A stretch of DNA of 64,000 nt from Hahnella lacustris (GCA_965194655.1 OZ239148.1:2163723-2227722), one strand, 5' to 3'. Shown: positions 31,875-41,042, counted from the stretch's first letter. Notes: generated by a model from the letters alone, not told the origin. Made by a program: numbers and translations.

Positions 31875-32796
31875 GCCTGTTCACTCTCCATCGTCTCTAC
31901 CCATCCTCAAGCCTGGCCTGTATGTCACTGCGACGCCAATCGGTCGTTTGGAGGATCTCAGCGCACGCGCAAGAGACACGCTAGAACAGGCTGATTGGAT
32001 CTGCGCAGAAGACAGCCGAGAGACGCTCAAACTTCTCCACGCCCTTGGCTTGAAAAGAGCCTCTCGGCAGATCCTCTCTCTACACGCGCACAACGAAGCG
32101 CGCCAGATTCCCGAGGTCCTCTCCCTGCTTGGACAATCCTGCAGTGTTGCGTTGGTTTCTGATGCGGGCACGCCAGGTATCTCAGACCCAGGGGCCCGAC
32201 TCGTGCAAGCGGTCTGGGATGCAGGCTATCGCGTCTCTCCAGTTCCTGGCCCAAGCGCGGTCATCGCTGCAGCAAGTGTGAGCGGATTTCTGACCGACGC
32301 CGATCGTCCTCTGACGTTCTGGGGTTTTCTGCCGACGCGTGAGTCCGCGAGGCGAGCCCGTTACCTCACTGTTCTGAATCATCCAGGGGTCTCGGTCTGC
32401 TTCGAGGCCCCCCATCGGATTCACGAGAGTCTTGCCAGCGCCCAGGAGGTCTTGGGAGATCAGTGCGACATTCTGCTCGGTCGCGAGATGACCAAATCGT
32501 TTGAACGCTTTCTTCGAGGGACTGCCCAGGAGGTTCGAGCGCAGCTTGCGGACGACCTCTCTCAGGACGCCCATGCGGACCACGGCGAGATGGTCGTGGT
32601 TCTGTCCCCGAAGCGCCAGTCGACCTCGGGACTCTCCGATGAACTGCGCTTGCAGTGGCAGGGTCTATTGGCTGGAAGGCTTGCCAAGCCCCAGGCCGCC
32701 AAGCTCCTCTCAGAGGCTCTCGGGATCTCCCGCGACGAGGCCTATGACTTGGTCCTAGAGGCCCTACAGGGCCTGTCTAGGCGACCTTCTGAATGA
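31873..32796 (+). CDS. rsmI: 16S rRNA (cytidine-1402 2'-O)-methyltransferase
   Basis: Methylates C1402 of 16S rRNA in the decoding centre using SAM. The 307-residue product begins MPVHSPSSLPILKPGLYVTA and has TPIGRLEDLSARARDTL, CAEDSRETLKLLHALGL, SDAGTPGISDPGARLV and VPGPSAVIAAASVSGF. The family form TPIGNLxD is TPIGRLED here, a mild variation. Start chosen at 31873; upstream frame is yraN antisense. The 3' end overlaps dsbA by 20 bases. Confidence 0.95.
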   Translation: MPVHSPSSLPILKPGLYVTATPIGRLEDLSARARDTLEQADWICAEDSRETLKLLHALGLKRASRQILSLHAHNEARQIPEVLSLLGQSCSVALVSDAGTPGISDPGARLVQAVWDAGYRVSPVPGPSAVIAAASVSGFLTDADRPLTFWGFLPTRESARRARYLTVLNHPGVSVCFEAPHRIHESLASAQEVLGDQCDILLGREMTKSFERFLRGTAQEVRAQLADDLSQDAHADHGEMVVVLSPKRQSTSGLSDELRLQWQGLLAGRLAKPQAAKLLSEALGISRDEAYDLVLEALQGLSRRPSE

Positions 32797-33421
32797 GATG
32801 ATTCACGACCTGAAGGGCGCGCTGATGACTGCCCCCGGCCATGGCAGGCGAGGTGATGTAGAGTCCCTGGACCGTGAAACGAGGGACTCCATCCACACGG
32901 TGAGCTCGCATGAGTTCAGTTCCACGTGCCATCCGCGCAGCCACCTCTGAAGAGCGCCAGGCGCGAGTAAAGTCTGCCTCTGCAACGCCCTGTTCTTCCC
33001 CCCACATCACCAGGGTCTCAAACGTCGACATCGGCCGCTGCTTGACATGGATGGCCTCAAAGACCTTCGGTCCTAGGCGAGATTCCAGGCCCATGAGTGA
33101 GAGGGTGTAGTAGAGCTGCTGATGCACAGTTCCACGAAAAGCGACATGCTCCTTTCGAAAAGCGACGCGTGCGGGAAGCTTCTGCAACCAGGCCTGCAGA
33201 TGCGGCTCGAGCGCAAAGCAGTGGCCACAGGCATACCAGAAAAACTCGATGACCTCGATGGAGCCAGCCTTTTGAATGGGCAGTGCGGAGGGCAATCTGG
33301 CGTAGTCGATACCCTCATCAAACCCGAGGGCGAAGGCGGGAGAGGACCACATAGAGGGCAGAGCACATGATGCCCCGATGACCTGCAACGCATGACGACG
33401 GCTCTGGATCTTAGGCTTCAA
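32777..33421 (-). CDS. dsbA: Thiol:disulfide interchange protein DsbA
   Basis: Periplasmic oxidase that introduces disulfides into exported proteins, recycled by DsbB. The 214-residue product has a signal peptide (RRHALQVIGASCALPSMW, cleavage near residue 31) and a thioredoxin fold with active site C65-G-H-C68 in EFFWYACGHCFALEPHL. The cis-Pro lies in DGVPRFTVQG. E. coli DsbA has CPHC; CGHC is likely to shift the redox potential. It sits downstream of the SPOR gene on the same strand. Confidence 0.93.
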   Translation of the reverse strand: MKPKIQSRRHALQVIGASCALPSMWSSPAFALGFDEGIDYARLPSALPIQKAGSIEVIEFFWYACGHCFALEPHLQAWLQKLPARVAFRKEHVAFRGTVHQQLYYTLSLMGLESRLGPKVFEAIHVKQRPMSTFETLVMWGEEQGVAEADFTRAWRSSEVAARMARGTELMRAHRVDGVPRFTVQGLYITSPAMAGGSHQRALQVVNHLIQKVA

Positions 33422-33463
33422 TTTTTGGCTCCTGATGTCTCACTGAATTCGCCCCTGAGTGAC

Positions 33464-34048
33464 TCACTCAGGCAGCACGCGAACCACGGTCGATTCCACC
33501 CCATTGTCTGAGAGGGCAGCCTTCATCTGGTTGAGGGCCTCGAACTGGTCAAAGGGCCCTACGCGAACCCGAAAGACCTCAGACCCCTCACGCTGAGCGC
33601 GAGAGATGGTGGCCTCAAAGCCAAGAATAGCCAGACGGGCTCTCATTTGGTCGGCCTCAGCAGCAGACCGAAAGGCTGCGACCTGAAGCACATATCGTGT
33701 CCCGAGTGGCTCGACCGGCTTGTCAGACTTCGAGGGCGTGGCGGACGGAAGCACCTCAGCCTTCGGAACGGGTTGAGGCTCGGGTTCTGTGGCTCGCTCA
33801 GTGGGACGGTCAGCCGGCGTGGGGGACTCTGAGGCCACAGGAGCGGGTCCGGCCTTACGCAATCCCTTATCCACCAGAGGCAGAGGTGCTTGCGTGATGT
33901 AGAGGGCTAGCACTGCGCTCAACAAACAACCCACTGCCACTCCAACTGAGAACGGAACCAAGCCCATCCTGCCTCGCCCCGTGGCCACGCCGCGTGTGCT
34001 GGCTTTTGAACTGCTAGACGGTGAGGGTGTGGGGGATGAGGTGGCCAT
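33464..34048 (-). CDS. SPOR-domain membrane protein (FtsN-like)
   Basis: A 194-residue single-pass inner-membrane protein: short cytoplasmic part, one transmembrane helix near residues 29-52, a Pro/Glu/Lys-rich periplasmic linker, and a C-terminal SPOR domain (about residues 118-194) with YVLQVAAFRSAAEADQMRAR. SPOR domains bind denuded glycan strands at the division site, so a role in cell division or septal peptidoglycan is likely. The argS-SPOR-dsbA order is common in Burkholderiales. Confidence 0.9.
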   Translation of the reverse strand: MATSSPTPSPSSSSKASTRGVATGRGRMGLVPFSVGVAVGCLLSAVLALYITQAPLPLVDKGLRKAGPAPVASESPTPADRPTERATEPEPQPVPKAEVLPSATPSKSDKPVEPLGTRYVLQVAAFRSAAEADQMRARLAILGFEATISRAQREGSEVFRVRVGPFDQFEALNQMKAALSDNGVESTVVRVLPE

Positions 34049-34057
34049 AATCAGAAT

Positions 34058-35842
34058 TTACATCCGTTCTGGGGCCGAAACCCCCAATCTTGCGAGCCCT
34101 TGAGCCAGAACACTCGCGGTTGCTGCAACCAATAAGAGGCGGCCCTGACGCAGGTCTGGATCATCGACGAGCACGCGCTCAGCGTTGTAGAAGCTATGAA
34201 AGTCTGAGGCCAGATCTCGAAGGTAGAACGCCAACAGGTGCGGCGCATGATCCTCTGCAGCCTGAGCCAACACCTCTGCATACGCTGACAGACGCTGACA
34301 GAGCAAAGACTCACGAGGCGCCGACAGTCTGATCTGCGCGGCGTGCGCCTGCTCTGGCGACTGTGCCACCAGTTGCTCACAGGTCTTGAGGGATTGTCCG
34401 GCCTGACCAAGCACGCTACAGGCCCTGGCGTGGGCATACTGTACGTAGTAGACCGGATTCTCATCGCTCTGCGCCAAAGCCAGATCTAAGTCAAAGACAA
34501 ACTCAGAATCCGGCTTTCGGGAGACCAGGAAAAATCGCACCGCGTCTCGGCCTCGCTGCTCGTCCCAGGGCTGATCCGGGTCGAGATCATTGGCGCCCCC
34601 CGACCAACGAATGAGGTCTCTCAGGGTGACATACGAACCTGCGCGTTTGGAGAGCTTCACTTCTTGACCGCCTCGCATCACGGTCACCATCTTGTGAAGG
34701 ATGTAATCGGGGTAGCCCGCCGAAATACCGACCTGGAGCATCTGCAGACCCGCTCGCACTCGCGCTACGGTTCCGTGATGATCGGAGCCCTGGATGTTGA
34801 TGGCAGCGGTGAAGCCTCTCTGATATTTGTCCCAGTGATAGGCCACATCGGGGACAAAGTAGGTAAAGCCCCCGTCTGACTTGCGCATCACTCGATCTTT
34901 GTCGTCGCCGTGCTCCGTCGTGCGAAGCCAGAGCGCGCCATCTTGTTCATAGGTAGCGCCTTGTTGCGTGAGGCGCTCGACCACTGCAGCCACACGCCCA
35001 TGCTCGTATAGCGCCGACTCCAGCGCGAATCGATCAAATTCCACCCCAAAGGCCTGCAGATCAAGGTCTTGCTCGTGCCGTAGAAATGCCACCGCAAAGC
35101 GACGAATGGCCTGGAGGTCTTCGGGATCACCTGACCCCACGATGGGCTCGCCATCGCGCGCCTGAACCGTGTGTTTGTCCTGATAGGCCCGTGCGATGTC
35201 CAGAATGTAGTCGCCTCGATAGCCATCCTCTGGGAACTGAGGATGCTCGGGAGACCAGCCCTTCAGTCTCGCCTGCACGCTTCGGGCTAGATTTTCAATC
35301 TGAGCGCCTGCATCGTTGTAGTAGAACTCTCGATGAACGCGAAACCCCTGTGACGCCATCACGCGAGCCAGGCTATCGCCAAGGGCTGCCTGACGACCAT
35401 GTCCAACATGGAGTGGCCCGGTGGGATTGGCCGAGACATACTCCAACAACACTGCGCCCGCGCTGTCCTTAGGCTGATGTCCAAAGCGGCCCTCGCTTCG
35501 CAGAACATCCAACACGACCGCCGTGCGTGCAGCCACCGAAAGCCGAAAATTCAGAAAGCCTGGGCCAGCGACCTCAGCACTCTCCAGTAGTGCAGACCCA
35601 CGGGAGGCCTCAGCGAGTGCCGACTGCAACGCTTGGGCGATGGCCTGAGGCTTCTGGCCCCAAGGCTTGGCCAACCGCAAGCAGATGCCCGTTGCCCAGT
35701 CGCCATGATCGGCCTGCTTGGGTCGATGCAGGCTCTCGAGAACCTCCTCCAGGCTGGGGGCACTTGTTTGTGCGGGCTGGGCAATGGCCTTCAGCGCGGC
35801 ACAGACCATGTGTGCCAAAGGTTGCAATGGATGTGCGTGCAT
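34058..35842 (-). CDS. argS: Arginyl-tRNA synthetase
   Basis: Class I aminoacyl-tRNA synthetase charging tRNA-Arg. The 594-residue protein has the HIGH-type motif in VSANPTGPLHVGHGRQAALG, and KMVTVMRGGQEVKLSKRAG in the KMSKS region, and a C-terminal DALR anticodon domain ending GLARLGVSAPERM. I use the ATG at 35842 (MHAHPLQPLAHMVCAALKAI); the frame continues upstream over 39 residues that do not look homologous. Confidence 0.96.
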   Translation of the reverse strand: MHAHPLQPLAHMVCAALKAIAQPAQTSAPSLEEVLESLHRPKQADHGDWATGICLRLAKPWGQKPQAIAQALQSALAEASRGSALLESAEVAGPGFLNFRLSVAARTAVVLDVLRSEGRFGHQPKDSAGAVLLEYVSANPTGPLHVGHGRQAALGDSLARVMASQGFRVHREFYYNDAGAQIENLARSVQARLKGWSPEHPQFPEDGYRGDYILDIARAYQDKHTVQARDGEPIVGSGDPEDLQAIRRFAVAFLRHEQDLDLQAFGVEFDRFALESALYEHGRVAAVVERLTQQGATYEQDGALWLRTTEHGDDKDRVMRKSDGGFTYFVPDVAYHWDKYQRGFTAAINIQGSDHHGTVARVRAGLQMLQVGISAGYPDYILHKMVTVMRGGQEVKLSKRAGSYVTLRDLIRWSGGANDLDPDQPWDEQRGRDAVRFFLVSRKPDSEFVFDLDLALAQSDENPVYYVQYAHARACSVLGQAGQSLKTCEQLVAQSPEQAHAAQIRLSAPRESLLCQRLSAYAEVLAQAAEDHAPHLLAFYLRDLASDFHSFYNAERVLVDDPDLRQGRLLLVAATASVLAQGLARLGVSAPERM

Positions 35843-35910
35843 GCCCGCAAGTGTAGCGTCTTGAGGGGCCAAGATAGACGAGGGCACAGGCATTGCGTAT
35901 GGTTGCGGCC

Positions 35911-36321
35911 ATGATGTCAAAACCCTCCTTGCCCCCATCCCGTCCCGAGGGATACTCACCCGGGCGGGGTCTTCGACGACTCTGGCCAGCTCTCAAGAAT
36001 TCCTTTCGGGGTCTTCGATTCACGTTCTTGTCTGAGTCGGCCTTTCGACTCGAGGTCGGACTCTTTCTGGTGCTCACGATCCTACTGGTCGCACTGCCCT
36101 TCACGCCCCTAGAGAGGCTTGTGCTGCTGGGCTCCATGCTCTTGGTCTTGATCGTCGAGCTGCTCAATACCGGCATTGAATTGGCCATCGACCGCATCTC
36201 GGCCGAGCGTCACCCGCTCTCGGGCTTTGCCAAAGATGCTGGAAGCGCTGCCGTGTTATTGGCCTTGGGCTTTTGCGGTGCGTGCTGGGTGGTGCTGCTG
36301 TGGCCCCACTTGGCGGCCTGA
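35911..36321 (+). CDS. dgkA: Diacylglycerol kinase
   Basis: Small inner-membrane enzyme that phosphorylates diacylglycerol released by lipid-dependent polysaccharide modification. The 136-residue product has a cytosolic start then three membrane helices. The catalytic family motif is LVLIVELLNTGIELAIDRIS with the essential Glu and Asn, followed by the conserved AKDAGSAAVLL. Start is uncertain among ATGs at 35899, 35911 and 35914; 35911 is used. It diverges from argS. Confidence 0.93.
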   Translation: MMSKPSLPPSRPEGYSPGRGLRRLWPALKNSFRGLRFTFLSESAFRLEVGLFLVLTILLVALPFTPLERLVLLGSMLLVLIVELLNTGIELAIDRISAERHPLSGFAKDAGSAAVLLALGFCGACWVVLLWPHLAA

Positions 36322-36326
36322 TCGAA

Positions 36327-36402
36327 TGGCGCGTCTGGCAGGAATCGAACCTGCGACCCTTGGCTTCGGAGGCCAATACTCTATCCACTGAGCTACAGAC
36401 GC
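36327..36402 (-). tRNA. tRNA-Arg (CCG)
   Basis: Seventy-six bases with acceptor GCGTCTG/CAGACGC, discriminator G and encoded CCA. Anticodon stem-loop TTGGC-CTCCGAA-GCCAA gives anticodon CCG, reading CGG. It stands alone on the minus strand, between dgkA and the cytochrome gene. Confidence 0.97.
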
Positions 36403-36411
36403 GTGAGAGCC

Positions 36412-36440
36412 GCCTTGCACGCAGCCCAGCCCTCTATAAT
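36412..36440 (+). promoter_or_regulatory. Promoter of the cytochrome c gene
   Basis: A perfect -10 box TATAAT lies at 36435-36440, about 57 bases ahead of the start codon. The -35 region is weak: GCCTTG at the 17-base spacing, or TTGCAC (36415-36420) at only 14 bases. Confidence 0.5.
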
Positions 36441-36496
36441 AGTGTGAATTCAAGCCGTCCGGCGAACCCTTACCCTAACCCTTCGGAGAGCGCTTC

Positions 36497-36994
36497 ATGA
36501 GCGAGCACGACACCCCCATCAAGACCCCTCAGCAGCTCATTGTGGCCATCGTGTTGTCGTTCGTTGTGCCCATCGTCGTGATCGTCCTTCTCACCAAGTA
36601 CATTGGGTCCATGACCAAGGTCGGCGCGGGAAGCGATGCCCTCACGCCAGAGGCAGTGGCTGAGCGCATCAAACCAGTCGGCCGTGTCCTCACGGAACCC
36701 CCTGCCGGTGTGGCGTCTGCGGCCGCAGCTGCAGGTCCGAAGAAGGTCCGCGCTGGAGCCGACGTCTACAAAGCGCAATGCGCAGCATGCCATGCGGCTG
36801 GTGTCCTGGGATCCCCAAAGTTCGGCGACAAGGCCGCCTGGGCTGGCCGAATCGGCAAGGGCTACGATGCGCTGCTGCAATCCGTGCTCAAGGGTAAGGG
36901 CGCTATGGGTGCTCAGGGTGGTGGGGCCTATTCCGATGCGGAAATCGGCGAAGCCATGAAGGTGCTCGTTAACTCGGCCGGCGGGAGCCTCTAG
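36497..36994 (+). CDS. Membrane-anchored class I cytochrome c (c5-like)
   Basis: A 165-residue monohaem cytochrome. One N-terminal membrane helix (LIVAIVLSFVVPIVVIVLL, residues 14-32) anchors it on the periplasmic side of the inner membrane. An Ala-rich linker is followed by the haem site CAACH (near residue 94) and the distal Met in GAMGAQGGGAYSD. This is the usual betaproteobacterial c5-family electron carrier, probably donating to a terminal oxidase. A GGAG ribosome-binding site precedes the ATG. coq7 follows after 6 bases. Confidence 0.92.
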   Translation: MSEHDTPIKTPQQLIVAIVLSFVVPIVVIVLLTKYIGSMTKVGAGSDALTPEAVAERIKPVGRVLTEPPAGVASAAAAAGPKKVRAGADVYKAQCAACHAAGVLGSPKFGDKAAWAGRIGKGYDALLQSVLKGKGAMGAQGGGAYSDAEIGEAMKVLVNSAGGSL

Positions 36995-37000
36995 CCCACG

Positions 37001-37639
37001 ATGCGCGATCTGGCGCTCTCCGACCGGCTCCTTGGTGCCATTGATCACGGCCTTCGAACACTCAGCGGGCTCAATGGCGGAACGGGTCGAGTGTGTCCCA
37101 AGCCAGAGAGGCCTGATCCCGAGCTGACTGCAGCAGAGCGTCGGCATGCTGCGGGGCTCATGCGCGTCAACCACTCTGGCGAGATCGCTGCGCAGGCGCT
37201 CTATCAAGGTCAGGCGCTCTTTGCACAGAGCGATGAAGAGCGTCGGTTTTTGATCCACGCAGGGCAGGAAGAGGCGGATCATCTCCGCTGGACACGTGCG
37301 CGCGTCGAGGACCTTGGGCACCGGACCAGTCTGCTGGATCCAGCCTGGTACGTCGGTGCCTTCGTCTTGGGTGCCGCAGCCTCGCGCTTGGGCCACGCGG
37401 TATCCATGGGGTTTCTCTCAGAGACTGAAATACAAGTAGAGGCGCATCTGAAAGGGCATCTGAGTGCACTGCCAGAATCCGATCAGGCCTCCAGGGTCAT
37501 TGTGCAACAGATGATGTCCGACGAGCGGGGCCATGCCGATGCGGCCGAGCGCCGAGGCGCAGCGGATCTTCCCACGCCCATACCCCAACTGATGAAGGCG
37601 AGCGCCAAGTGCATGACCACTGCCGCCTATTGGGTATAA
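37001..37639 (+). CDS. coq7: Demethoxyubiquinone hydroxylase Coq7
   Basis: Diiron monooxygenase for the last hydroxylation in ubiquinone synthesis. The 212-residue protein has iron-ligand motifs RVNHSGEIAAQALYQGQ, AGQEEADHLRWT, SETEIQVEAHL and MMSDERGHADAA, as in COQ7/CAT5. It shares a transcript with the cytochrome c gene. Aerobic respiratory metabolism is implied. Confidence 0.95.
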   Translation: MRDLALSDRLLGAIDHGLRTLSGLNGGTGRVCPKPERPDPELTAAERRHAAGLMRVNHSGEIAAQALYQGQALFAQSDEERRFLIHAGQEEADHLRWTRARVEDLGHRTSLLDPAWYVGAFVLGAAASRLGHAVSMGFLSETEIQVEAHLKGHLSALPESDQASRVIVQQMMSDERGHADAAERRGAADLPTPIPQLMKASAKCMTTAAYWV

Positions 37640-37652
37640 GGATGATCCCGGC

Positions 37653-39800
37653 CTAGCTGAGGCTCAGCGGGTCCACCTCGATCTGCGCCGAAAGGCGTGA
37701 CCTGTTCTCCTGAATCCAGGGCTCGCATGCATCCAGGAGTGCCTGAAGCGTTCGACGCTGGTCCGACTCAAGGATCAGCTGCCAGCGCGCGCGCCCCGCG
37801 ACACGCTCTGGGTAGCGGGGCACTGGCGGACTCACGGTGACGCCCGGCATGCCCAGCGCTTTGAGCGAATGGGCGAGCGCTTGAAGGGCCTCGAGGACTT
37901 CCGGCTCACTTCGGTGGCTGGCGCAGATGAGAGCCATGCTCCCGAAAGGCGGGAGACCCGACTGTTGCCTCTCCTGCGCCATGACATCCCAGTAGCGCTC
38001 AAAACCGTCAAGGGGCTCGGGGTCTGCCAGCGCCTCAAAAACAGGATGATTGGGATATCGCGTCTGGATGAGAACGGTCGCTGGGCTGGGGTTCGAGCGA
38101 TGGGGATGCCGTCCCGCCCGGCCTGCGACCTGTGCAATCCCTGCATAGAGCCATTCTGGGCCTCGAAAGTCGGGGTTTGCCAGCTGACCATCCGCATCCA
38201 CCACCACAACCAGGCGAAGTCGTTCGAAGTCGTGTCCCTTCGCGGCCATCTGTGTTCCAACCAGAATAGAGACATGGCCGGCATGCACGTCTGCGAGGAG
38301 CCTCTCCATATCCTGAGCGGTGCGAATCTCATCTCGGTCCATACGAGCCACCACAGCCTCGGGGAAGAGCACAGAGAGCGAGGCCTCTAAGCGCTGAGTG
38401 CCCTGTCCAAGCGGGCTGAGATCTTGATGGCCGCAGTCCGGACACGACTGCGGTGGCGGGGTCAGGAGGCCGCAGTGATGACAGATGGTTCGCCATCTCC
38501 CCCGGTGTTGGTGGAGTACGGTAGATGCACTGCAGTCTCGGCAGGCGGCGCGCCAGCCACAGGCATCGCAGGCCAGCACGGGGGCCCATCCTCGACGGTT
38601 CACATAAAGCAAAACCTGGCTGCCTTGGCTCAAGGCCGCTCGGATGGCTTCTTGGGCCGGTGTGCTCAATCCAGTCGGCCCAGCCGGATACTTCAGAAGA
38701 TCTACCCTTTCAATGGCGGGTCGTTGGGCGCCAGTGGCCAGCGCTCGCATCGTCACCTTGTCATATCGAGCCCGCTTGACCTGCACCCAGGTCTCGAGGC
38801 TTGGGGTGGCCGAGGCCAGCAAGACGGGGATCTTCCGATCTGCACCGAGCCAGACAGCGAGGTCCCTTGCGGAGTAACGCAAGCCCTCCTGCTGCTTGTA
38901 GGAGGAGTCATGCTCCTCATCGATGACGATCATAGAGAGCTCAGGGATGGGGCAGAGGATCGCGAGGCGTGTTCCCAGAATGATGCGGGCGCGGCCGAGC
39001 CCAGCTGCCAGCCAGTTCTGGGCACGCTGGCGTTCCGTGAGGCCGCTATGCAGCAGCGCGATGGGCTGGGCCGGAAAGGCCTGGCGCATGCGTTCCACCA
39101 GTTGAGGGGTGAGTCCAATCTCTGGCACGAGCACCAGAATCTGAGAGGCCGGATCGCGCGCAAACTGTCGCTCCATGGCGGCCTGATAGAGACGTGTCTT
39201 TCCCGTGCCGGTGAGTCCATGGATCAGCGTGATCCTGGGAGGAGTTGCATGGGCGTTCTGCTCGAGACGCTCGAGGGCTTGCATCTGTTCTGCGGTCAGC
39301 CCGGTGTTCGGTTCGGAGGCAGCCTCTCGAGGGTGAAGTGGCAGCGTGGAAGCGAGCTCGGTCACCGTGAGGTTCTCAATGGATTGGCGCAGGGAGAGGG
39401 CCAAGGAGGGCTTCCCAGTGGGGCGGGGCTGATGCGCCGGGAGCCGCTTGAGCCATGCCGGAATGCTGCTGAGCGCGACCGCGCCCAGGCTGCGGCGATA
39501 GTAGCGCGCGACGAAGGTCATGAGCCGAAGGTGGTCGCCTGCCCAGGTGGGTATAGCAGGCAGGCGGTCCTCAACGGGCTTCAGAGGCCTCTGCTCAACC
39601 TCGTCACATTTGGGGTTTGCAACCACGACACCAGGGACCCGACGTCGGCCCAGCGGGACCACCACCCACTCGCCACGGTGAAGGGGCTCTGGCAGGGTGT
39701 CCAGGTAGTCCAATGGGCCCAAGCCCGGTGTATCCACCGCGACGGTCACGAGACGCGGGGCGTCAAGATCGGCTTGTGGATAAGTCTGTGGGGAAGTCAT
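37653..39800 (-). CDS. priA: Primosomal replication-restart helicase PriA
   Basis: 3'-to-5' DNA helicase that reloads the replisome at stalled forks. The 715-residue protein has the Walker A motif HGLTGTGKTRLYQAAM, a DEEH box (IVIDEEHD), and the eight-Cys zinc region with CDACGWRAACRDC and CHHCGLLTPPPQSCPDCG. An antisense frame of 487 codons is a shadow. The 5' end of the gene contains a perfect DnaA box. It is transcribed in the direction of hemE but separated from it by 164 bases. Confidence 0.96.
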   Translation of the reverse strand: MTSPQTYPQADLDAPRLVTVAVDTPGLGPLDYLDTLPEPLHRGEWVVVPLGRRRVPGVVVANPKCDEVEQRPLKPVEDRLPAIPTWAGDHLRLMTFVARYYRRSLGAVALSSIPAWLKRLPAHQPRPTGKPSLALSLRQSIENLTVTELASTLPLHPREAASEPNTGLTAEQMQALERLEQNAHATPPRITLIHGLTGTGKTRLYQAAMERQFARDPASQILVLVPEIGLTPQLVERMRQAFPAQPIALLHSGLTERQRAQNWLAAGLGRARIILGTRLAILCPIPELSMIVIDEEHDSSYKQQEGLRYSARDLAVWLGADRKIPVLLASATPSLETWVQVKRARYDKVTMRALATGAQRPAIERVDLLKYPAGPTGLSTPAQEAIRAALSQGSQVLLYVNRRGWAPVLACDACGWRAACRDCSASTVLHQHRGRWRTICHHCGLLTPPPQSCPDCGHQDLSPLGQGTQRLEASLSVLFPEAVVARMDRDEIRTAQDMERLLADVHAGHVSILVGTQMAAKGHDFERLRLVVVVDADGQLANPDFRGPEWLYAGIAQVAGRAGRHPHRSNPSPATVLIQTRYPNHPVFEALADPEPLDGFERYWDVMAQERQQSGLPPFGSMALICASHRSEPEVLEALQALAHSLKALGMPGVTVSPPVPRYPERVAGRARWQLILESDQRRTLQALLDACEPWIQENRSRLSAQIEVDPLSLS

Positions 39801-39964
39801 ACCTCCACAGTATCTCAGAGAGGGTTGTCAAGGGTCGGTGCAGCGGTGAGCACCCAGATTTTTAGATTTTTCTATGTAATTCAATAATGAAGCGCACACA
39901 GCTCGAAAGGAGTCTCAATTGAGATCGATAAGCGCATCGAGGGCCCTGCTGTGAATAAATTGTG
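39801..39964 (-). other. hemE-priA spacer, AT-rich with repeated GATTTTT
   Basis: This is the most AT-rich spot nearby: GATTTTTAGATTTTT on the plus strand at about 39857-39871, then TGTAATTCAATAATG. There is a 12-base palindrome TCTCAATTGAGA at 39913-39924. On the minus strand TTGACA at 39831-39826 could be a priA -35 box, but no good -10 follows at normal spacing. No gene seen. Confidence 0.5.
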
Positions 39965-41041
39965 CTACGCGAGAACCGCCGAAGCCTCTGCGACTGCTTC
40001 AACCAGGTGGTGAACATGATCCACGGGCGTGAACTGAGAGATGCCATGACCCAGGTTAAAAACGTGGCCCACCCCCGGTTTTCTCGCCCCAAAGCTCTGG
40101 ACGACGGCGTGCACATGGCGCCGAATCTCATGGGGCTCCCCAAGCAGCACGGCTGGGTCTAGATTGCCCTGAAGTGCGACACGATCTCCCACAAGACTTC
40201 TCACCTGTCCGAGATCCACCGTCCAGTCCAGACCAATGGCCTGACATCCAGTCTGCTCGACCACTTGTTGCGCCCAATGGCCTCCACCCTTTACGAAGAC
40301 AATCACGGGGATGTCAGGGCGAGCGGCTCTCAAACGACTCACAATCCGAGACAGAGGGTCTAGAGAGAACCGAGAGACTTGGGAGGCCGGTAACAGGCCT
40401 CCCCAGCTGTCAAACAGCATCATGGCCTGCGCCCCGGCGTCCATCTGCATTTGACAGTACGTACTCACATGCTCAACAAGTTTGTCCAATAGACGGTCTA
40501 CTAAATCTGGCCGGCTATACATCCACTTGCGGGCGGTAAGAAAGTCATCGCCAGAGCTCCCCCCAGAGAGCATGTAACAGCCTAGAGTCCAAGGACTTCC
40601 AGAGAAGCCGATGAGGGGGACACGACCGTTCAGAGTCTTGCGTATCAGGCTCACTGCATCGGGCACATATCGCAGTGACTCCATGGCACTCACCCCAGGA
40701 AGTGCATCAATGTCTGCCTCATGTTCAATGCGACGTCGAAAGCGGGGACCTTCCCCCTCTATAAAGTGCAGACCAAGGCCCAAAGCATCAGGGACGGTCA
40801 GGATGTCGGAAAAAAGGATGGCCGCATCCAAGCCGTATCGATCGATGGGCTGAAGGGTGACTTCGCAGGCGAGCTCAGGGTTCTGGCAGAGCTGGAGAAA
40901 ACTGCCGGCTTGCTTTCGTGTGGCGTTGTACTCAGGAAGATATCGGCCCGCCTGACGCATCAGCCAGACGGGGAGCCGCTCTACGGGTTCACGACGCAGC
41001 GCCCGGAGGAAGAGGTCGTTCTGAAGTGCTGCGTAGGTCAA
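39965..41041 (-). CDS. hemE: Uroporphyrinogen decarboxylase
   Basis: Decarboxylates uroporphyrinogen III to coproporphyrinogen in haem synthesis. The 358-residue protein shows MRQAGRYLPEYNATRKQ, DILTVPDALGLGLHF and the active-site GFSGSPWTLGCYM. The start codon is TTG at 41041, one base after the atpC stop (TAG-G-TTG), so translation is probably coupled to the ATP synthase mRNA. Ends near VEAVAEASAVLA. Full length. Confidence 0.96.
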   Translation of the reverse strand: MTYAALQNDLFLRALRREPVERLPVWLMRQAGRYLPEYNATRKQAGSFLQLCQNPELACEVTLQPIDRYGLDAAILFSDILTVPDALGLGLHFIEGEGPRFRRRIEHEADIDALPGVSAMESLRYVPDAVSLIRKTLNGRVPLIGFSGSPWTLGCYMLSGGSSGDDFLTARKWMYSRPDLVDRLLDKLVEHVSTYCQMQMDAGAQAMMLFDSWGGLLPASQVSRFSLDPLSRIVSRLRAARPDIPVIVFVKGGGHWAQQVVEQTGCQAIGLDWTVDLGQVRSLVGDRVALQGNLDPAVLLGEPHEIRRHVHAVVQSFGARKPGVGHVFNLGHGISQFTPVDHVHHLVEAVAEASAVLA

Positions 41042-41042
41042 C

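Noticed and set aside
36470..37396. 308-codon minus-strand frame across cytochrome c and coq7
   Set aside because: It runs antisense to two well-supported genes and has no family resemblance.
38424..39887. 487-codon plus-strand frame opposite priA
   Set aside because: It is the antisense shadow of PriA, whose helicase and zinc motifs are all intact on the other strand.
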